Shown: positions 1 to 9,604 of the stretch, piece by piece
How the letters are laid out: the number at the start of each line of letters is the position of its first letter
Numbering within the stretch: the first letter of the stretch is position 1
Origin: an uncultured Lactobacillus sp.
Lineage (GTDB): Bacteria > Bacillota > Bacilli > Lactobacillales > Lactobacillaceae
Length of the DNA: 64,000 nucleotides
Direction of reading: 5' to 3'
NCBI GenBank assembly: GCA_910587695.1
Contig: CAJUNC010000013.1
Span: forward strand, 22,494 to 86,493
The notes under the pieces: model-generated
Told to the model about the DNA's origin: nothing
What the model saw: only the letters and a program-made list of their open reading frames with translations
Database searches by the model: none
Position numbers and translations under genes: made by a program

Positions 1-738
1 ACCACGAGCGATCATCAAACCATCAGAAACTTTCAAGATTTCATCAAAGTTATCGATACCTTCTTGAGATTCGATCTTAGGGAAGATTTGAACATGTTCC
101 ATGTTCTTTTCTTCTAATAATTCACGAATATCTAAAACGTCTTGAGGCTTACGTACGAAGGAAGCAGCGATAAAGTTGATTTCGTTATCCAAACCAAAGC
201 GAATATCGTCAGCATCTTTTTCTGTGATACCAGGTAAGTTGATGGAAACACCAGGAGCGTTAACACCTTTACGTGAACCAAGTGTACCTTCGTTAAGAAC
301 TGTACATACTAATTCACGGTTTGCTTCGTCTTTCTTTTCGATCTTCATGTCGATCAAGCCATCGTCAAATAATACGTGGCCACCTTCATGAACATCATCG
401 TATAAGTCAGCATAAGTAACAGCGATCTTTTCTTTTGTACCTTCAATAGAAGAATCCATAGAGATACGAACTTCGTCGCCGATGTTGAAGTGAAGCTTGC
501 CACCTTGTTGAACAGTTGTACGGATTTCAGCACCCTTTGTATCAAGCATGATACCAACCATCTTGCCAGTAACCTTTTCAGCTTCACGCACAAGGTTCAT
601 ACGGCCTAAATGTTCTTCATGGTCACCATGAGAGAAGTTGAAGCGGAAGACGTTAGCGCCTGCTTCGATCAATTTGCAAATTGTATCTAAATCTGAACTA
701 GCTGGTCCAAGTGTACTTACGATCTTGGTCTTTTTCAT
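1..738 (-). CDS. pyk: Pyruvate kinase, N-terminal part (cut by window edge)
   Basis: Catalyses phosphoenolpyruvate plus ADP to pyruvate plus ATP, the last step of glycolysis in the cytoplasm. The first 246 residues are present: the start MKKTKIVSTLGPASS, the FRFNFSHGDHEEH segment, and the lysine-containing FPKIESQEG motif near residue 225 that belongs to the active site of the family. The frame stays open to base 1, so the C-terminal half is outside the window. It lies 113 bp downstream of pfkA on the same strand with no clear terminator between, which is the usual pfkA-pyk operon of lactobacilli. The ATG at 738 follows an AAGGAGAGAA ribosome binding site. Confidence 0.97.
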   Translation of the reverse strand, partial: MKKTKIVSTLGPASSDLDTICKLIEAGANVFRFNFSHGDHEEHLGRMNLVREAEKVTGKMVGIMLDTKGAEIRTTVQQGGKLHFNIGDEVRISMDSSIEGTKEKIAVTYADLYDDVHEGGHVLFDDGLIDMKIEKKDEANRELVCTVLNEGTLGSRKGVNAPGVSINLPGITEKDADDIRFGLDNEINFIAASFVRKPQDVLDIRELLEEKNMEHVQIFPKIESQEGIDNFDEILKVSDGLMIARG

Positions 739-851
739 GAGTTAATTCTCTCCTTTGAAAATCTTAAATGCTCTGCATTTTACGTTGAAATATCAAAAGT
801 TTAAACAGTTACCTGTTAAGGTAGTTTCAACTCCACCTATAAATTGCTACT

Positions 852-1814
852 TTAGAAGCTCAAACGTTCGTTCAAGTCAAGCAATGACACGTCTGTCACA
901 TGCTTGTGGTTTTCTAAAGTATCAATGATATCAGTTGCGACAAGTTGGTTGTCGCGAATACCGATAGCTAAACCACCCTTGCCTTCAAGCAATAATCGGA
1001 CAGCATAATCACCAAAGCGACTAGCTAACACGCGGTCTTTAGCAGTTGGTACGCCACCACGTTGAACGTGGCCCAAAGTAATTGCACGACTATCAAAATC
1101 ACCATGCTTATCAAGTTCTTCTTTGAAGTCTTTAGCAGACATCACACCTTCAGCCAAGACGATCAAGCCGTGATCTTTACCTTGTTCACGGTTCTTAGTC
1201 AACTTATCAGCAATTGCTTTGACGTCATAATCGCGTTCTGGAATAACGATTGCATCTGCTCCGGCTGCGATCCCAGACCATAATGCAATATCTCCAGCGC
1301 CACGACCCATAACTTCAACAACAAAGACACGTTGGTGTGATGTTGCTGTATCATTGATGCGATCTAAAGCATCAGTTGCTACGTTGACAGCCGTATCAAA
1401 ACCGATCGTGAAATCAGTTCCTGGAATATCGTTATCGATCGTTCCTGGAACACCGATCGAGTTAAAGCCATGCTTTGTAAGTTTCAAAGCACCGTGGTAA
1501 GAACCGTCGCCACCAATAACAACTAAAGCATCGATCCCAAACTTTTTAAGTTGTTCGATCGCTTTTAATTGTACTTCTTCTTCTGCAAATTCTGGGAAAC
1601 GTGCAGAGTAAAGAATAGTGCCACCACGATTGATGATACCGTCCAATTGGGAAGATTCCATCTTGAAGATGTTACCTTCAACAAGACCCTTGTAACCATA
1701 GTTGACACCATAGGCTTCAAGGCCCGCATTCATAGCGGAACGAGCAATCGCACGTACAGCAGCGTTCATCCCGGAGGCATCGCCACCGCTTGTTAAAATA
1801 CCAATGCGTTTCAT
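852..1814 (-). CDS. pfkA: ATP-dependent 6-phosphofructokinase
   Basis: Phosphorylates fructose 6-phosphate to fructose 1,6-bisphosphate, the committed step of glycolysis. At 320 residues it has the normal bacterial length. Visible motifs are the N-terminal nucleotide loop GILTSGGDASGMN, the GGDGS motif near residue 100, the catalytic segment PGTIDNDIPGTD around residue 125, and EVMGRGAGD near residue 170. The start is preceded by GAGGTGA. It is the first gene of a pfkA-pyk pair. The neighbouring dnaE ends 129 bp upstream and is probably a separate transcription unit. Confidence 0.98.
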   Translation of the reverse strand: MKRIGILTSGGDASGMNAAVRAIARSAMNAGLEAYGVNYGYKGLVEGNIFKMESSQLDGIINRGGTILYSARFPEFAEEEVQLKAIEQLKKFGIDALVVIGGDGSYHGALKLTKHGFNSIGVPGTIDNDIPGTDFTIGFDTAVNVATDALDRINDTATSHQRVFVVEVMGRGAGDIALWSGIAAGADAIVIPERDYDVKAIADKLTKNREQGKDHGLIVLAEGVMSAKDFKEELDKHGDFDSRAITLGHVQRGGVPTAKDRVLASRFGDYAVRLLLEGKGGLAIGIRDNQLVATDIIDTLENHKHVTDVSLLDLNERLSF

Positions 1815-1860
1815 TTCTTCACCTCAAGTAATAATTGTAGTACTACATTCTCCAAATGTA

Positions 1861-1890
1861 ATCTTATCACTTTTGAGCGCCGTTGTCTTG
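1861..1890 (-). promoter_or_regulatory. Possible extended -10 promoter of pfkA-pyk
   Basis: On the minus strand a TGATAAGAT extended -10 box covers 1861-1869. A possible weak AGACAA -35 lies 16 nt further upstream. This is inferred from sequence only, and the -35 is poor. Confidence 0.35.
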
Positions 1891-1942
1891 TAAAAAATTG
1901 TATTTTCACCAATAATTTAAAAGCAGTTTTCATAAATTTTCA

Positions 1943-4900
1943 TTACTTCAAAACGACATTTTTGCTACCTAATAAGGTTGTTAGCGCTTCTTTCGTACTT
2001 TCATCTGGGCGTAACCATAAATTTTCTTGCAAAATTATTTTCCTATTCTCATTTTCTTCGAACAAGATCACAGGAACATCTCCATGATGGGCCCGCAAGA
2101 TCCGCCAAAGTTGCTGGCGTGTACCCTTTGCTAATGATCTTTCTAAACGTAAATAGTAATATTGCTCTTTGATATCAGTTGCAGCGACCATATCTGAAAC
2201 TAAGATACTCTTTCTTTCATTACGCAACTCAACTTTCCCACTTACTAGTAAGATATTTTGAGGTTCACATAAAGCAACAAAACGTCGATACTCCCGCGGA
2301 AAGATCACCAATTCAGTTTCACCACTTTCATCAGCAACTTGCAAAAAGGCCATCTGCTCGCCTTTTTTAGTTCGGATCACTCGCTTATTTCTAATGTAAA
2401 CGATCGTCTTGACATTTTCATTTGGTATAAGTTCCGCTAATAATTTTGCGTGTTGCCTTTGACGTAACCAAGCATATTTCTCGACTGGATGTCCCGACAA
2501 ATACGTCCCTAAGTAATAAAATTCCTTTTCTAAAAGCTCAGCCGCTGAGAACGTTTCAGCCACTTTTTCTTCTTTAGGCGCTAACATCTCAAACAAAGTC
2601 TGATTTTCACCACTCAAAGCGATATTGCTCAACACCATCGGTAATTGTGCTAATAGCTTGCTCCTATCTGGTTCTATTTGATCGAGGGCACCAGCATAGA
2701 TCAAAGCTTTGAGTTGTTCTTCTTTTAAGAGCTTTTTATCCAAACGACGAATAAGATCGGCTAAGCTCTTGAAAATACCGTTTTGTCGGCGCTCTTGTAA
2801 GATTGCTTTGACCAGATCACCTCGTAAAGTTTTGATCGATCCTAGACCAAAGACGACTTTTTTGTCCTTGAGTGAAAAATAGAGCTGACTAGTGTTGATA
2901 TCTGGACCAGCAACTTGTAACTTGAATTGGCGCATCTCGCCTAGATATTCTTTTAACTTGCTATCATTTCCGATCACTGAATTCAATAAAGCAGCAAAAA
3001 AAGCAGCAGGATAATGGCTCTTAAGATAAGCCAACTCAAACGCCATTTTAGAGTATGCAACTGCGTGTGACCGGTTGAAACCGTAATTACCAAAGCGTTT
3101 CATGTACTCATAGACCTCTAGCGCACTAGCAACTGCATACCCTTTGGCCTTAGCTCCCATGACAAAACGCTCTTGCAATTTATCGATCTTCAATTGATCT
3201 TTCTTACTGATCGCTCGCCGCAAGAGATCGGCTTCACCTAAACTAAAGCCCCCCATCGCTGAAGCAACTTGCATGACTTGTTCTTGGTAGACCATGATCC
3301 CATAGGTTTTAGCTAGGATCGGTCTTAAACTTTTTTCTGGATAGCTAACAGGATTTGCCCCATGTTTACGCGCAATAAATTCATCGATATTTCCGATCGG
3401 TCCTGGACGATATAAAGCATTGACCGCAGCAACATCTTCAAATGAAGTTGGATGTAGACGCCGTAAAACATTTTTGATCCCCGTCGATTCAAATTGAAAG
3501 ATACCATTTGTCTGTCCTGCTTGAAAGAGTCGTAAAGTCAAAGGATCATCTAAAGAGATCTGTTTTAGATCTAAGTTTTCTTGGTAACCATTGCGGACAA
3601 ATTTAAGCGCATTATCTAAGATCGTCAAATTCCGTAAGCCTAAAAAGTCGATCTTCAATAGACCAGCTTCTTCAACTTGACCTTTAGCAAACTGTGATAA
3701 TAAGATCTGATCGGTCCCTAATTGAACCGGGATCAAGTCGCTCAAGACCTCATCACTCAAGATCACCCCTGCAGCATGCGTCGAATAATGACGCGGTAGC
3801 CCCTCTAATTTAAGCGCTGTTTTGAACAACAATTCGTTTCTTTGACTATCAGCGATCAAATTTTTGACCTTTTGTGATCCCTGATATGCCTCTTTTAAGG
3901 TCAATTTGAACTTATGAGGCAATGCTTTTGACCATTCATCGATCTCAAAACTCGTCAACCCCATGACGCGGGCAACATCGCGGATCGCTTGGCGTGCCCC
4001 CAAAGTTCCAAAGGTTATGATCTGAGCCATATGTTCGTGTCCGTACTTTTGGTGAACATATTTGATGATCTGATCACGTTTAGCATCTGGAATATCTAGA
4101 TCGATATCTGGCATTTGAGCTCGTTCTGGGTTTAAGAAACGTTCAAATAATAGGCCATACCGTAAAGGATCGACATCAGTGATCTTTAGAACATATGAAA
4201 CCAACGACCCAGCTGCCGATCCTCGCCCTGGCCCGATCCTGATATGGTTGTTGTGCGCATAATTAGTTACGTCCCAAACGATCAAAAAATAATCATCAAA
4301 GCCCATCGCATCGATCACAGCTAATTCTTGCTTCAACCTATCAAAATACGGCTTGGTCTCGGTTATCTGATCAGCTACTAATCGTTGACGCAACCCCTCT
4401 TGACAAAGTTTTTGTAAATAAGCTTTAGCACTCATCCCATTAGGCGTCTTAAAGTGAGGCAATTTAGTCTTAGGAAAATCTAGTGTCACTTGTGCCAGAT
4501 CACACAGCCTAGCATTTACATCTAATGCTTCTTTTAATCCTAAAGTCTGATATTCTTCGTGATATTGACTGATCTCTTTGAGATAGTTTTTGCCTAAAGT
4601 ATTTTTCTTATTCCAGGCTCCACTTAACTTCTCTGCTTCTCCGATCGCCCGCAAAACTTTGACTTCAAAATAATCGGCTGGTTCTAAATAGTGAACTGCA
4701 CTGGCAGCGATCAAGGCTGTCTGCGTTTGCTGTGCTAATAATTTGATCGCTAATAATTCTTGTTTAGATAAGAGCGGATCGATCCCTAAGTAGATCCCAG
4801 CAGTCTTTGTCTGTTTCAAGTTCTCCAAGATCTCACCAGCTTGTTCGTAGTATTTTAATAATAAGCTTTCCTTAGCAGGTGAGATGATAAAGAGATCTTG

Positions 4901-5260
4901 ACTATAGGTCATGACCGCCTTTAAAAATTCTTCTAAATCTGGGAGTTCTTGCTTGAACGTGGTCATTTTTAGCGAAGACAATTTGAGTAAATTGTGGTAG
5001 CCCGTGTTATTTTTGGCGATCAATAACAGTTTTGCATCATTTTCAAATTCTAATGTTAACCCAAAAATTGGCTTGATCTGGTATTTTTGACAGGCATGAT
5101 AAAAATCAAGGACACCATACATCACATCGATATCACTTAAAACTAAACTTTGGTATCCTAAATCGGCAGCACGTTTGACATAATCTTCGATACGCAAAGT
5201 GCTCTTTAACAAACTGTTAGCACTGATAACTTGTAATGGAGCAAACAAAACGACCGCCAC
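1943..5260 (-). CDS. dnaE: DNA polymerase III alpha subunit (DnaE type)
   Basis: A C-family replicative polymerase. In Firmicutes DnaE works beside PolC, extending RNA primers. The 1105 residues show an N-terminal PHP domain (roughly 1-210), the catalytic core with the acidic PDIDLDIPD motif near residue 385, and RIGPGRGSAAGS near 340. A helix-hairpin-helix region and an OB-fold (about 970-1050) follow. The length matches the short DnaE of Firmicutes, and the 3'-exonuclease domain typical of PolC is absent. The minus-strand gene is divergent from the small membrane protein gene at 5458. Confidence 0.97.
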   Translation of the reverse strand: MAVVLFAPLQVISANSLLKSTLRIEDYVKRAADLGYQSLVLSDIDVMYGVLDFYHACQKYQIKPIFGLTLEFENDAKLLLIAKNNTGYHNLLKLSSLKMTTFKQELPDLEEFLKAVMTYSQDLFIISPAKESLLLKYYEQAGEILENLKQTKTAGIYLGIDPLLSKQELLAIKLLAQQTQTALIAASAVHYLEPADYFEVKVLRAIGEAEKLSGAWNKKNTLGKNYLKEISQYHEEYQTLGLKEALDVNARLCDLAQVTLDFPKTKLPHFKTPNGMSAKAYLQKLCQEGLRQRLVADQITETKPYFDRLKQELAVIDAMGFDDYFLIVWDVTNYAHNNHIRIGPGRGSAAGSLVSYVLKITDVDPLRYGLLFERFLNPERAQMPDIDLDIPDAKRDQIIKYVHQKYGHEHMAQIITFGTLGARQAIRDVARVMGLTSFEIDEWSKALPHKFKLTLKEAYQGSQKVKNLIADSQRNELLFKTALKLEGLPRHYSTHAAGVILSDEVLSDLIPVQLGTDQILLSQFAKGQVEEAGLLKIDFLGLRNLTILDNALKFVRNGYQENLDLKQISLDDPLTLRLFQAGQTNGIFQFESTGIKNVLRRLHPTSFEDVAAVNALYRPGPIGNIDEFIARKHGANPVSYPEKSLRPILAKTYGIMVYQEQVMQVASAMGGFSLGEADLLRRAISKKDQLKIDKLQERFVMGAKAKGYAVASALEVYEYMKRFGNYGFNRSHAVAYSKMAFELAYLKSHYPAAFFAALLNSVIGNDSKLKEYLGEMRQFKLQVAGPDINTSQLYFSLKDKKVVFGLGSIKTLRGDLVKAILQERRQNGIFKSLADLIRRLDKKLLKEEQLKALIYAGALDQIEPDRSKLLAQLPMVLSNIALSGENQTLFEMLAPKEEKVAETFSAAELLEKEFYYLGTYLSGHPVEKYAWLRQRQHAKLLAELIPNENVKTIVYIRNKRVIRTKKGEQMAFLQVADESGETELVIFPREYRRFVALCEPQNILLVSGKVELRNERKSILVSDMVAATDIKEQYYYLRLERSLAKGTRQQLWRILRAHHGDVPVILFEENENRKIILQENLWLRPDESTKEALTTLLGSKNVVLK

Positions 5261-5457
5261 CTTTCTAAATAAATATCTTTGCTTTAATTATACAAATTTG
5301 TCCGTGTCTTTTCAAAAATACGTTCGCCTTTTTATCTCAGTGTGGAAAATGCCGTCCAGATAACTGCGACAGTCTATAAAAATTGCCCCCTAGCCATCCG
5401 TTGTAAATTAAAATTCTTTGTGCTAAACTACTTAGTGAGAATGCGAGGTGTTGTCAA

Positions 5458-5655
5458 ATGGCTAAACAACTTACAATTCTTTTTTGGGGCTTTATCTACG
5501 GTGAAGTTATCGGTTATGTGCTCTCTGCACTTTCTGGTAGTCCCTTTGAACCACTCCAAAGCGGTCTGATCGCAATGGTCGGTGGCTTTATCGCCGTAAA
5601 TTGCCTACTCGCTTTTGTTAAAACCCCAAAAAAGGCACCAAAAACTGATAAGTAA
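5458..5655 (+). CDS. DUF2929 (YjzD-like) small membrane protein
   Basis: A 65-residue protein with two predicted membrane segments: ILFWGFIYGEVIGYVLSAL, and the stretch from LIAMVGGFIAVNCLLAFV. A lysine-rich tail ends in KTDK. The pattern fits the YjzD/DUF2929 family of tiny Firmicutes membrane proteins, whose function is not established. A GAGGTG ribosome binding site precedes the ATG. It is one of the few plus-strand genes and stands alone between divergent dnaE and convergent clpB. Confidence 0.8.
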   Translation: MAKQLTILFWGFIYGEVIGYVLSALSGSPFEPLQSGLIAMVGGFIAVNCLLAFVKTPKKAPKTDK

Positions 5656-5656
5656 T

Positions 5657-5690
5657 AAAAACCGAGACTATTTGTAGCCTCGGTTTTTTT
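5657..5690. terminator. Bidirectional terminator between yjzD-like gene and clpB
   Basis: AACCGAG pairs with CTCGGTT across a short loop, with A residues on one side and a run of seven T on the other. It serves the convergent genes at 5655 and 5692. Confidence 0.85.
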
Positions 5691-5691
5691 G

Positions 5692-8289
5692 TTATTCAAT
5701 AACTGTCTTATTAAAGACTAATTTCCCATCCTTTAGATCGATCTCAACTTTACTGTGTGGTAAGATCTCACCTGAAATGATCTCACGTGCCAATGGTGTT
5801 TCGACTTGGTTAGTGATGAATCGTTGCAGTGGACGGGCCCCATAAGCGGGATCATACCCTTTTTGAGCCAACCATTGCCGTGCACTATCACTGATCGTCA
5901 AACTGATCTCTTGTTCTTCAAGGCGTTTTGATAGTTGCGCGACGAATTTATCCACGATCTTTCCAATAGCATTTAACGACAATGGTGAGAACATGATGAT
6001 ATCATCGATCCGATTGAGAAATTCAGGCTTAAAGTGGGCCTTAGCGACATCTAATACTTGTTTTTTAGCCTCAGGTGAGATCTTATCGTCAGCTTCTAAA
6101 TCATTCAATAAGATCTCTGAACCTAAGTTAGACGTTAAGATCAAGATCGTATTTCTAAAATCGACCGTTCGTCCCTGTCCATCAGTCAAACGTCCATCAT
6201 CTAAAACTTGCAACAAGATATTAAAGACGTCGGGATGAGCTTTTTCGATCTCATCAAATAATACGATCGTGTATGGATTACGGCGAACAGCTTCGGTCAA
6301 TTGTCCACCTTCTTCATAACCGATATACCCTGGAGCAGCTCCGACCAAGCGGGAAACATTGGCTTTTTCCATATATTCTGACATATCGATCCGAACCATA
6401 TGCTTATCGGAATCAAAGAGATCTTCAGCTAATGCTTTAGCCAATTCAGTTTTACCGACTCCAGTTGGCCCTAAAAACATAAATGAGCCCAAAGGTTTAG
6501 ATGGGTCTTGTAACCCAGCACGGGAACGCAAGACCGCATTTGAGACCGCATCAACAGCTTCATCTTGCCCGATCACACGCTTATGCAGATTCTTTGCTAA
6601 ATGTAAGAGCTTTTGCCGTTCACCTTGAACTAATTTAGCTACAGGTACGCCCGTTAACCGACTGACGACTGAAGCGATCTCTTCTTCGGTCACTGACTCT
6701 TCGACCAACCAATTATCGGGACGCTCTACTTGCTCTAGTTTAGCCAATTGTTTCTCCAATTCTGGGATCACAGCATGTTGTAATTTAGCAGCTTTTTCAA
6801 GGTCATAGTTGTTTTCTGCTTCTTCTAGTTCATGCTTAGCTCGATCAAGTTCAGATTTTTTATCACTTATCTTTTGGACGTCTTCTTTTTCACTTTCCCA
6901 GCGCATCTTTAACTGATTAGCTTTCTCACGCGACTCAGCTAATTCACTTTGCATTTCAGCTAAGCGTTTCTTAGAAGCGGGATCGGATTCTTTTTTCAAT
7001 GCAGCTTCTTCGACTTCTTGACGCATCAATTGCCGCGTGATCTGATCAAGTTCGGTCGGCATCGAATTCATTTCTACTCTGATCTCAGCACATGCTTCGT
7101 CGACTAGATCGATCGCTTTATCTGGTAAGAAACGATCAGTGATGTAGCGATCAGATAAAGTCGCTGCTGCCACTAAGGCACTATCATGGATCGAAACACC
7201 ATGGTGGATCTCGTAGCGTTCCTTTAACCCACGCAAGATCGAGATCGTATCTTCAACAGTTGGTTCTTTGACCAAAACTTTTTGGAAGCGGCGTTCTAAA
7301 GCTTTATCTTTTTCCAAATACTCACGATATTCGTCTAAAGTCGTCGCCCCGATCAAATGCAATTCGCCTCGAGCAAGCATTGGTTTTAACAGATTACCGG
7401 CATCCATACTGCCCTCTGTCTTACCTGCACCAACGATATTATGGATCTCATCGATAAATAAGATGATCTGTCCTTGACTCTTTGTAACGGCTTTTAAAAC
7501 AGCTTTCAAGCGCTCTTCAAATTCACCACGGTATTTAGCTCCCGCGATCAAAGAGCCCATATCTAAAGAAAAGATCGTCTTGTCTTTTAGATTATCAGGA
7601 ACATCTTTTCTAACGATCCGTTGAGCTAATCCTTCGATGATCGCTGTTTTACCGACCCCAGGTTCCCCGATCAAGACGGGATTATTTTTCGTCTTTCGCG
7701 ATAAGATCCTGATCACATCACGGATCTCTTCATCCCGACCAATGATCGGATCTTGTTTACCTTGGCGTACTTGTTTGACTAGGTCGACCCCATATTTTTC
7801 CAAAGCTTGGTATTGTTCTTCTTGATTTTTAGAGGTCACCCGTTCGCCAGCACGCATCTCAGTGATGGTCTGTTGTAACTTAGTGACAGTAGCACCATGC
7901 TCGGTCAACCACCGTGCTAGTGGATCATAAGTCTGTTTCATCAAAGCTATGATCAAGGTATCTAAAGAGATATATTCATCGCCAAATTCTTGCTTGATCT
8001 CATCAGCATCACGCAATAGTTGCAATAGCTTCGTACTAAATGCCTGACCATATTGGACACTACCAGAAATGACTGGTAACTGATCTAAGACACGGTCGAT
8101 CTCTTGTTCAAAAGCTTTAAGATCAACACCTGCTTTTTTATAGATCTCACCAACAAGTTCACCTGGTTGCACTAAAAATTTAAAGAGGTGAACAACATCG
8201 ATCTCTTGTTGCTTGCGCGTTATCGCGATCTGTTGGGCTTCACCCAATGCAGCTTGAACTGCCGAAGTCAAATTATCTTCATTATTCAT
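5692..8289 (-). CDS. clpB: ATP-dependent disaggregase ClpB
   Basis: A Hsp100 AAA+ chaperone that extracts polypeptides from aggregates together with DnaK. The 865 residues contain the N-terminal repeat domain, a first AAA+ module with Walker A GEPGVGKTA near residue 205, and a coiled-coil M-domain rich in E, K and Q (about 410-520). The second AAA+ module carries Walker A GPTGVGKTE near 605, followed by the C-terminal D2-small domain. The M-domain length identifies ClpB rather than ClpC or ClpE. I saw no CtsR heptad repeats or CIRCE element in the short upstream gap, so stress control is not evident from sequence. Confidence 0.97.
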   Translation of the reverse strand: MNNEDNLTSAVQAALGEAQQIAITRKQQEIDVVHLFKFLVQPGELVGEIYKKAGVDLKAFEQEIDRVLDQLPVISGSVQYGQAFSTKLLQLLRDADEIKQEFGDEYISLDTLIIALMKQTYDPLARWLTEHGATVTKLQQTITEMRAGERVTSKNQEEQYQALEKYGVDLVKQVRQGKQDPIIGRDEEIRDVIRILSRKTKNNPVLIGEPGVGKTAIIEGLAQRIVRKDVPDNLKDKTIFSLDMGSLIAGAKYRGEFEERLKAVLKAVTKSQGQIILFIDEIHNIVGAGKTEGSMDAGNLLKPMLARGELHLIGATTLDEYREYLEKDKALERRFQKVLVKEPTVEDTISILRGLKERYEIHHGVSIHDSALVAAATLSDRYITDRFLPDKAIDLVDEACAEIRVEMNSMPTELDQITRQLMRQEVEEAALKKESDPASKKRLAEMQSELAESREKANQLKMRWESEKEDVQKISDKKSELDRAKHELEEAENNYDLEKAAKLQHAVIPELEKQLAKLEQVERPDNWLVEESVTEEEIASVVSRLTGVPVAKLVQGERQKLLHLAKNLHKRVIGQDEAVDAVSNAVLRSRAGLQDPSKPLGSFMFLGPTGVGKTELAKALAEDLFDSDKHMVRIDMSEYMEKANVSRLVGAAPGYIGYEEGGQLTEAVRRNPYTIVLFDEIEKAHPDVFNILLQVLDDGRLTDGQGRTVDFRNTILILTSNLGSEILLNDLEADDKISPEAKKQVLDVAKAHFKPEFLNRIDDIIMFSPLSLNAIGKIVDKFVAQLSKRLEEQEISLTISDSARQWLAQKGYDPAYGARPLQRFITNQVETPLAREIISGEILPHSKVEIDLKDGKLVFNKTVIE

Positions 8290-8312
8290 CGTAACTACCC
8301 CATTTCACAAAT

Positions 8313-8336
8313 AAGCGCGACTTACTTGTCACGCTT
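8313..8336 (-). terminator. Hairpin between pepT and clpB (weak terminator)
   Basis: The plus-strand arms AAGCGCGAC and GTCACGCTT give a 9-bp stem with one G-U pair. The T tail on the minus strand is poor (ATTTG), so it may terminate elsewhere-initiated transcripts only partially. Direction would be for the genes reading into clpB from upstream. Confidence 0.35.
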
Positions 8337-8341
8337 TAAAA

Positions 8342-9586
8342 TTATTTAGTTGCTGCCAACTTGATGATCTCTAAGATCACGTCAGCTGCTTGTTCCATAA
8401 CTTGCTTAGAAACGTATTCATAGCGGGCATGCATATTTTCGCCTCCCGCAAAAATATTAGGTGTTGGTAACCCCATAAATGAGATCGTTGACCCATCTGT
8501 GCCTCCACGGACGGGATAGATCTCTGGTGTGATATCAAGATTTTCCATCGCTTGTTTAGCAAGTTCAACGACGGTCATATCTTTTTCGATCACTTCACGC
8601 ATGTTGTAGTATTGATCCTTTAATTCAAGAACAACACGCTCTTGTCCTAATTTTTCATTTAATTTAGCTGTAATATCTTTCATCAATTGTTTACGTTGTT
8701 CAAATTTTTGATGATCGTGATCACGAATGATATAAGTCAAACTAGCTTGATCGACTGTCCCTTGCATATCAAGCACATGGAAAAATCCTTGGCGCCCTTC
8801 TGTTTTTTCAGGAACTTCCTCTTTAGGCAATAAAGCATGGAAATCCATTGCTAGCTGGATCGCATTGACCATGATCCCCTTTGCGGTCGCCGGATGAACA
8901 TCTTTTCCGATAAATTTGACCTTAGCCTGAGCCCCATTAAAGGTCTCATACTCTAATTCTCCTAAAGGACCACCATCGACCGTATAAGCGATATCAGCCC
9001 CAAATTCAGCCACATCAAATTGCCGTGAGCCAGTTCCGATCTCTTCATCTGGTCCGATCCCGATCTTGATATCGCCGTGTTTGATCTCAGGATGAGCCAC
9101 TAAATATTCCATGACCGTAATGATCTCAGCTACCCCTGCTTTATCGTCAGCTCCAAGCAAAGTCGATCCATCAGTTGTGATCAAAGTATGCCCTTGATAT
9201 TTTTTCAAACTTGGAAATTCGGCTGGTGATAAGATATAGTCACCAGCCAGATCCAATTTGATATCACTTTTTCCGTCATAATTTTCAATGATCTGTGGTT
9301 TTACATCAGTCGCATTAAAATCAGCCGTATCCATGTGAGCTAAAAAGCCGACCTTTTTTACACCTGTATCATCGGCTAAATTACTCTTCAATTCAGCAAA
9401 AACATAACCACTTTTAGCCGAGATGCGGACATTTTCTAGACCGATCGCAGTCAATTCAGCCGCTAATTTTTTAGCAAACTCAACTTGTGACTGCGTAGAT
9501 GGGATCGTCGTCGAATTTTCATCGGAACGTGTTTCGACTTTAACATAATCTAAAAAGCGCGGTACTAATTTATCATATTTTGTCAT
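8342..9586 (-). CDS. pepT: Peptidase T (aminotripeptidase)
   Basis: An M20 zinc metallopeptidase that removes N-terminal residues from tripeptides in the cytoplasm, part of casein or peptide use in lactobacilli. The 414 residues carry the metal ligands in FLAHMDTAD (near 84), LLGADDKAG (near 148), GPDEEIGTG (near 182), the aspartate in YTVDGG and the C-terminal histidine in ENMHARYEY. The length is standard. It is followed by clpB and preceded by the Nif3-like gene only 18 bp away, suggesting co-transcription with trmK and the Nif3-like gene. Confidence 0.96.
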   Translation of the reverse strand: MTKYDKLVPRFLDYVKVETRSDENSTTIPSTQSQVEFAKKLAAELTAIGLENVRISAKSGYVFAELKSNLADDTGVKKVGFLAHMDTADFNATDVKPQIIENYDGKSDIKLDLAGDYILSPAEFPSLKKYQGHTLITTDGSTLLGADDKAGVAEIITVMEYLVAHPEIKHGDIKIGIGPDEEIGTGSRQFDVAEFGADIAYTVDGGPLGELEYETFNGAQAKVKFIGKDVHPATAKGIMVNAIQLAMDFHALLPKEEVPEKTEGRQGFFHVLDMQGTVDQASLTYIIRDHDHQKFEQRKQLMKDITAKLNEKLGQERVVLELKDQYYNMREVIEKDMTVVELAKQAMENLDITPEIYPVRGGTDGSTISFMGLPTPNIFAGGENMHARYEYVSKQVMEQAADVILEIIKLAATK

Positions 9587-9604
9587 TAAAATTCCTCTTT
9601 TCTG

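Noticed and set aside
5342..5569. 75-codon frame overlapping the DUF2929 gene
   Set aside because: The overlapping 65-codon frame has the ribosome binding site and the family pattern.
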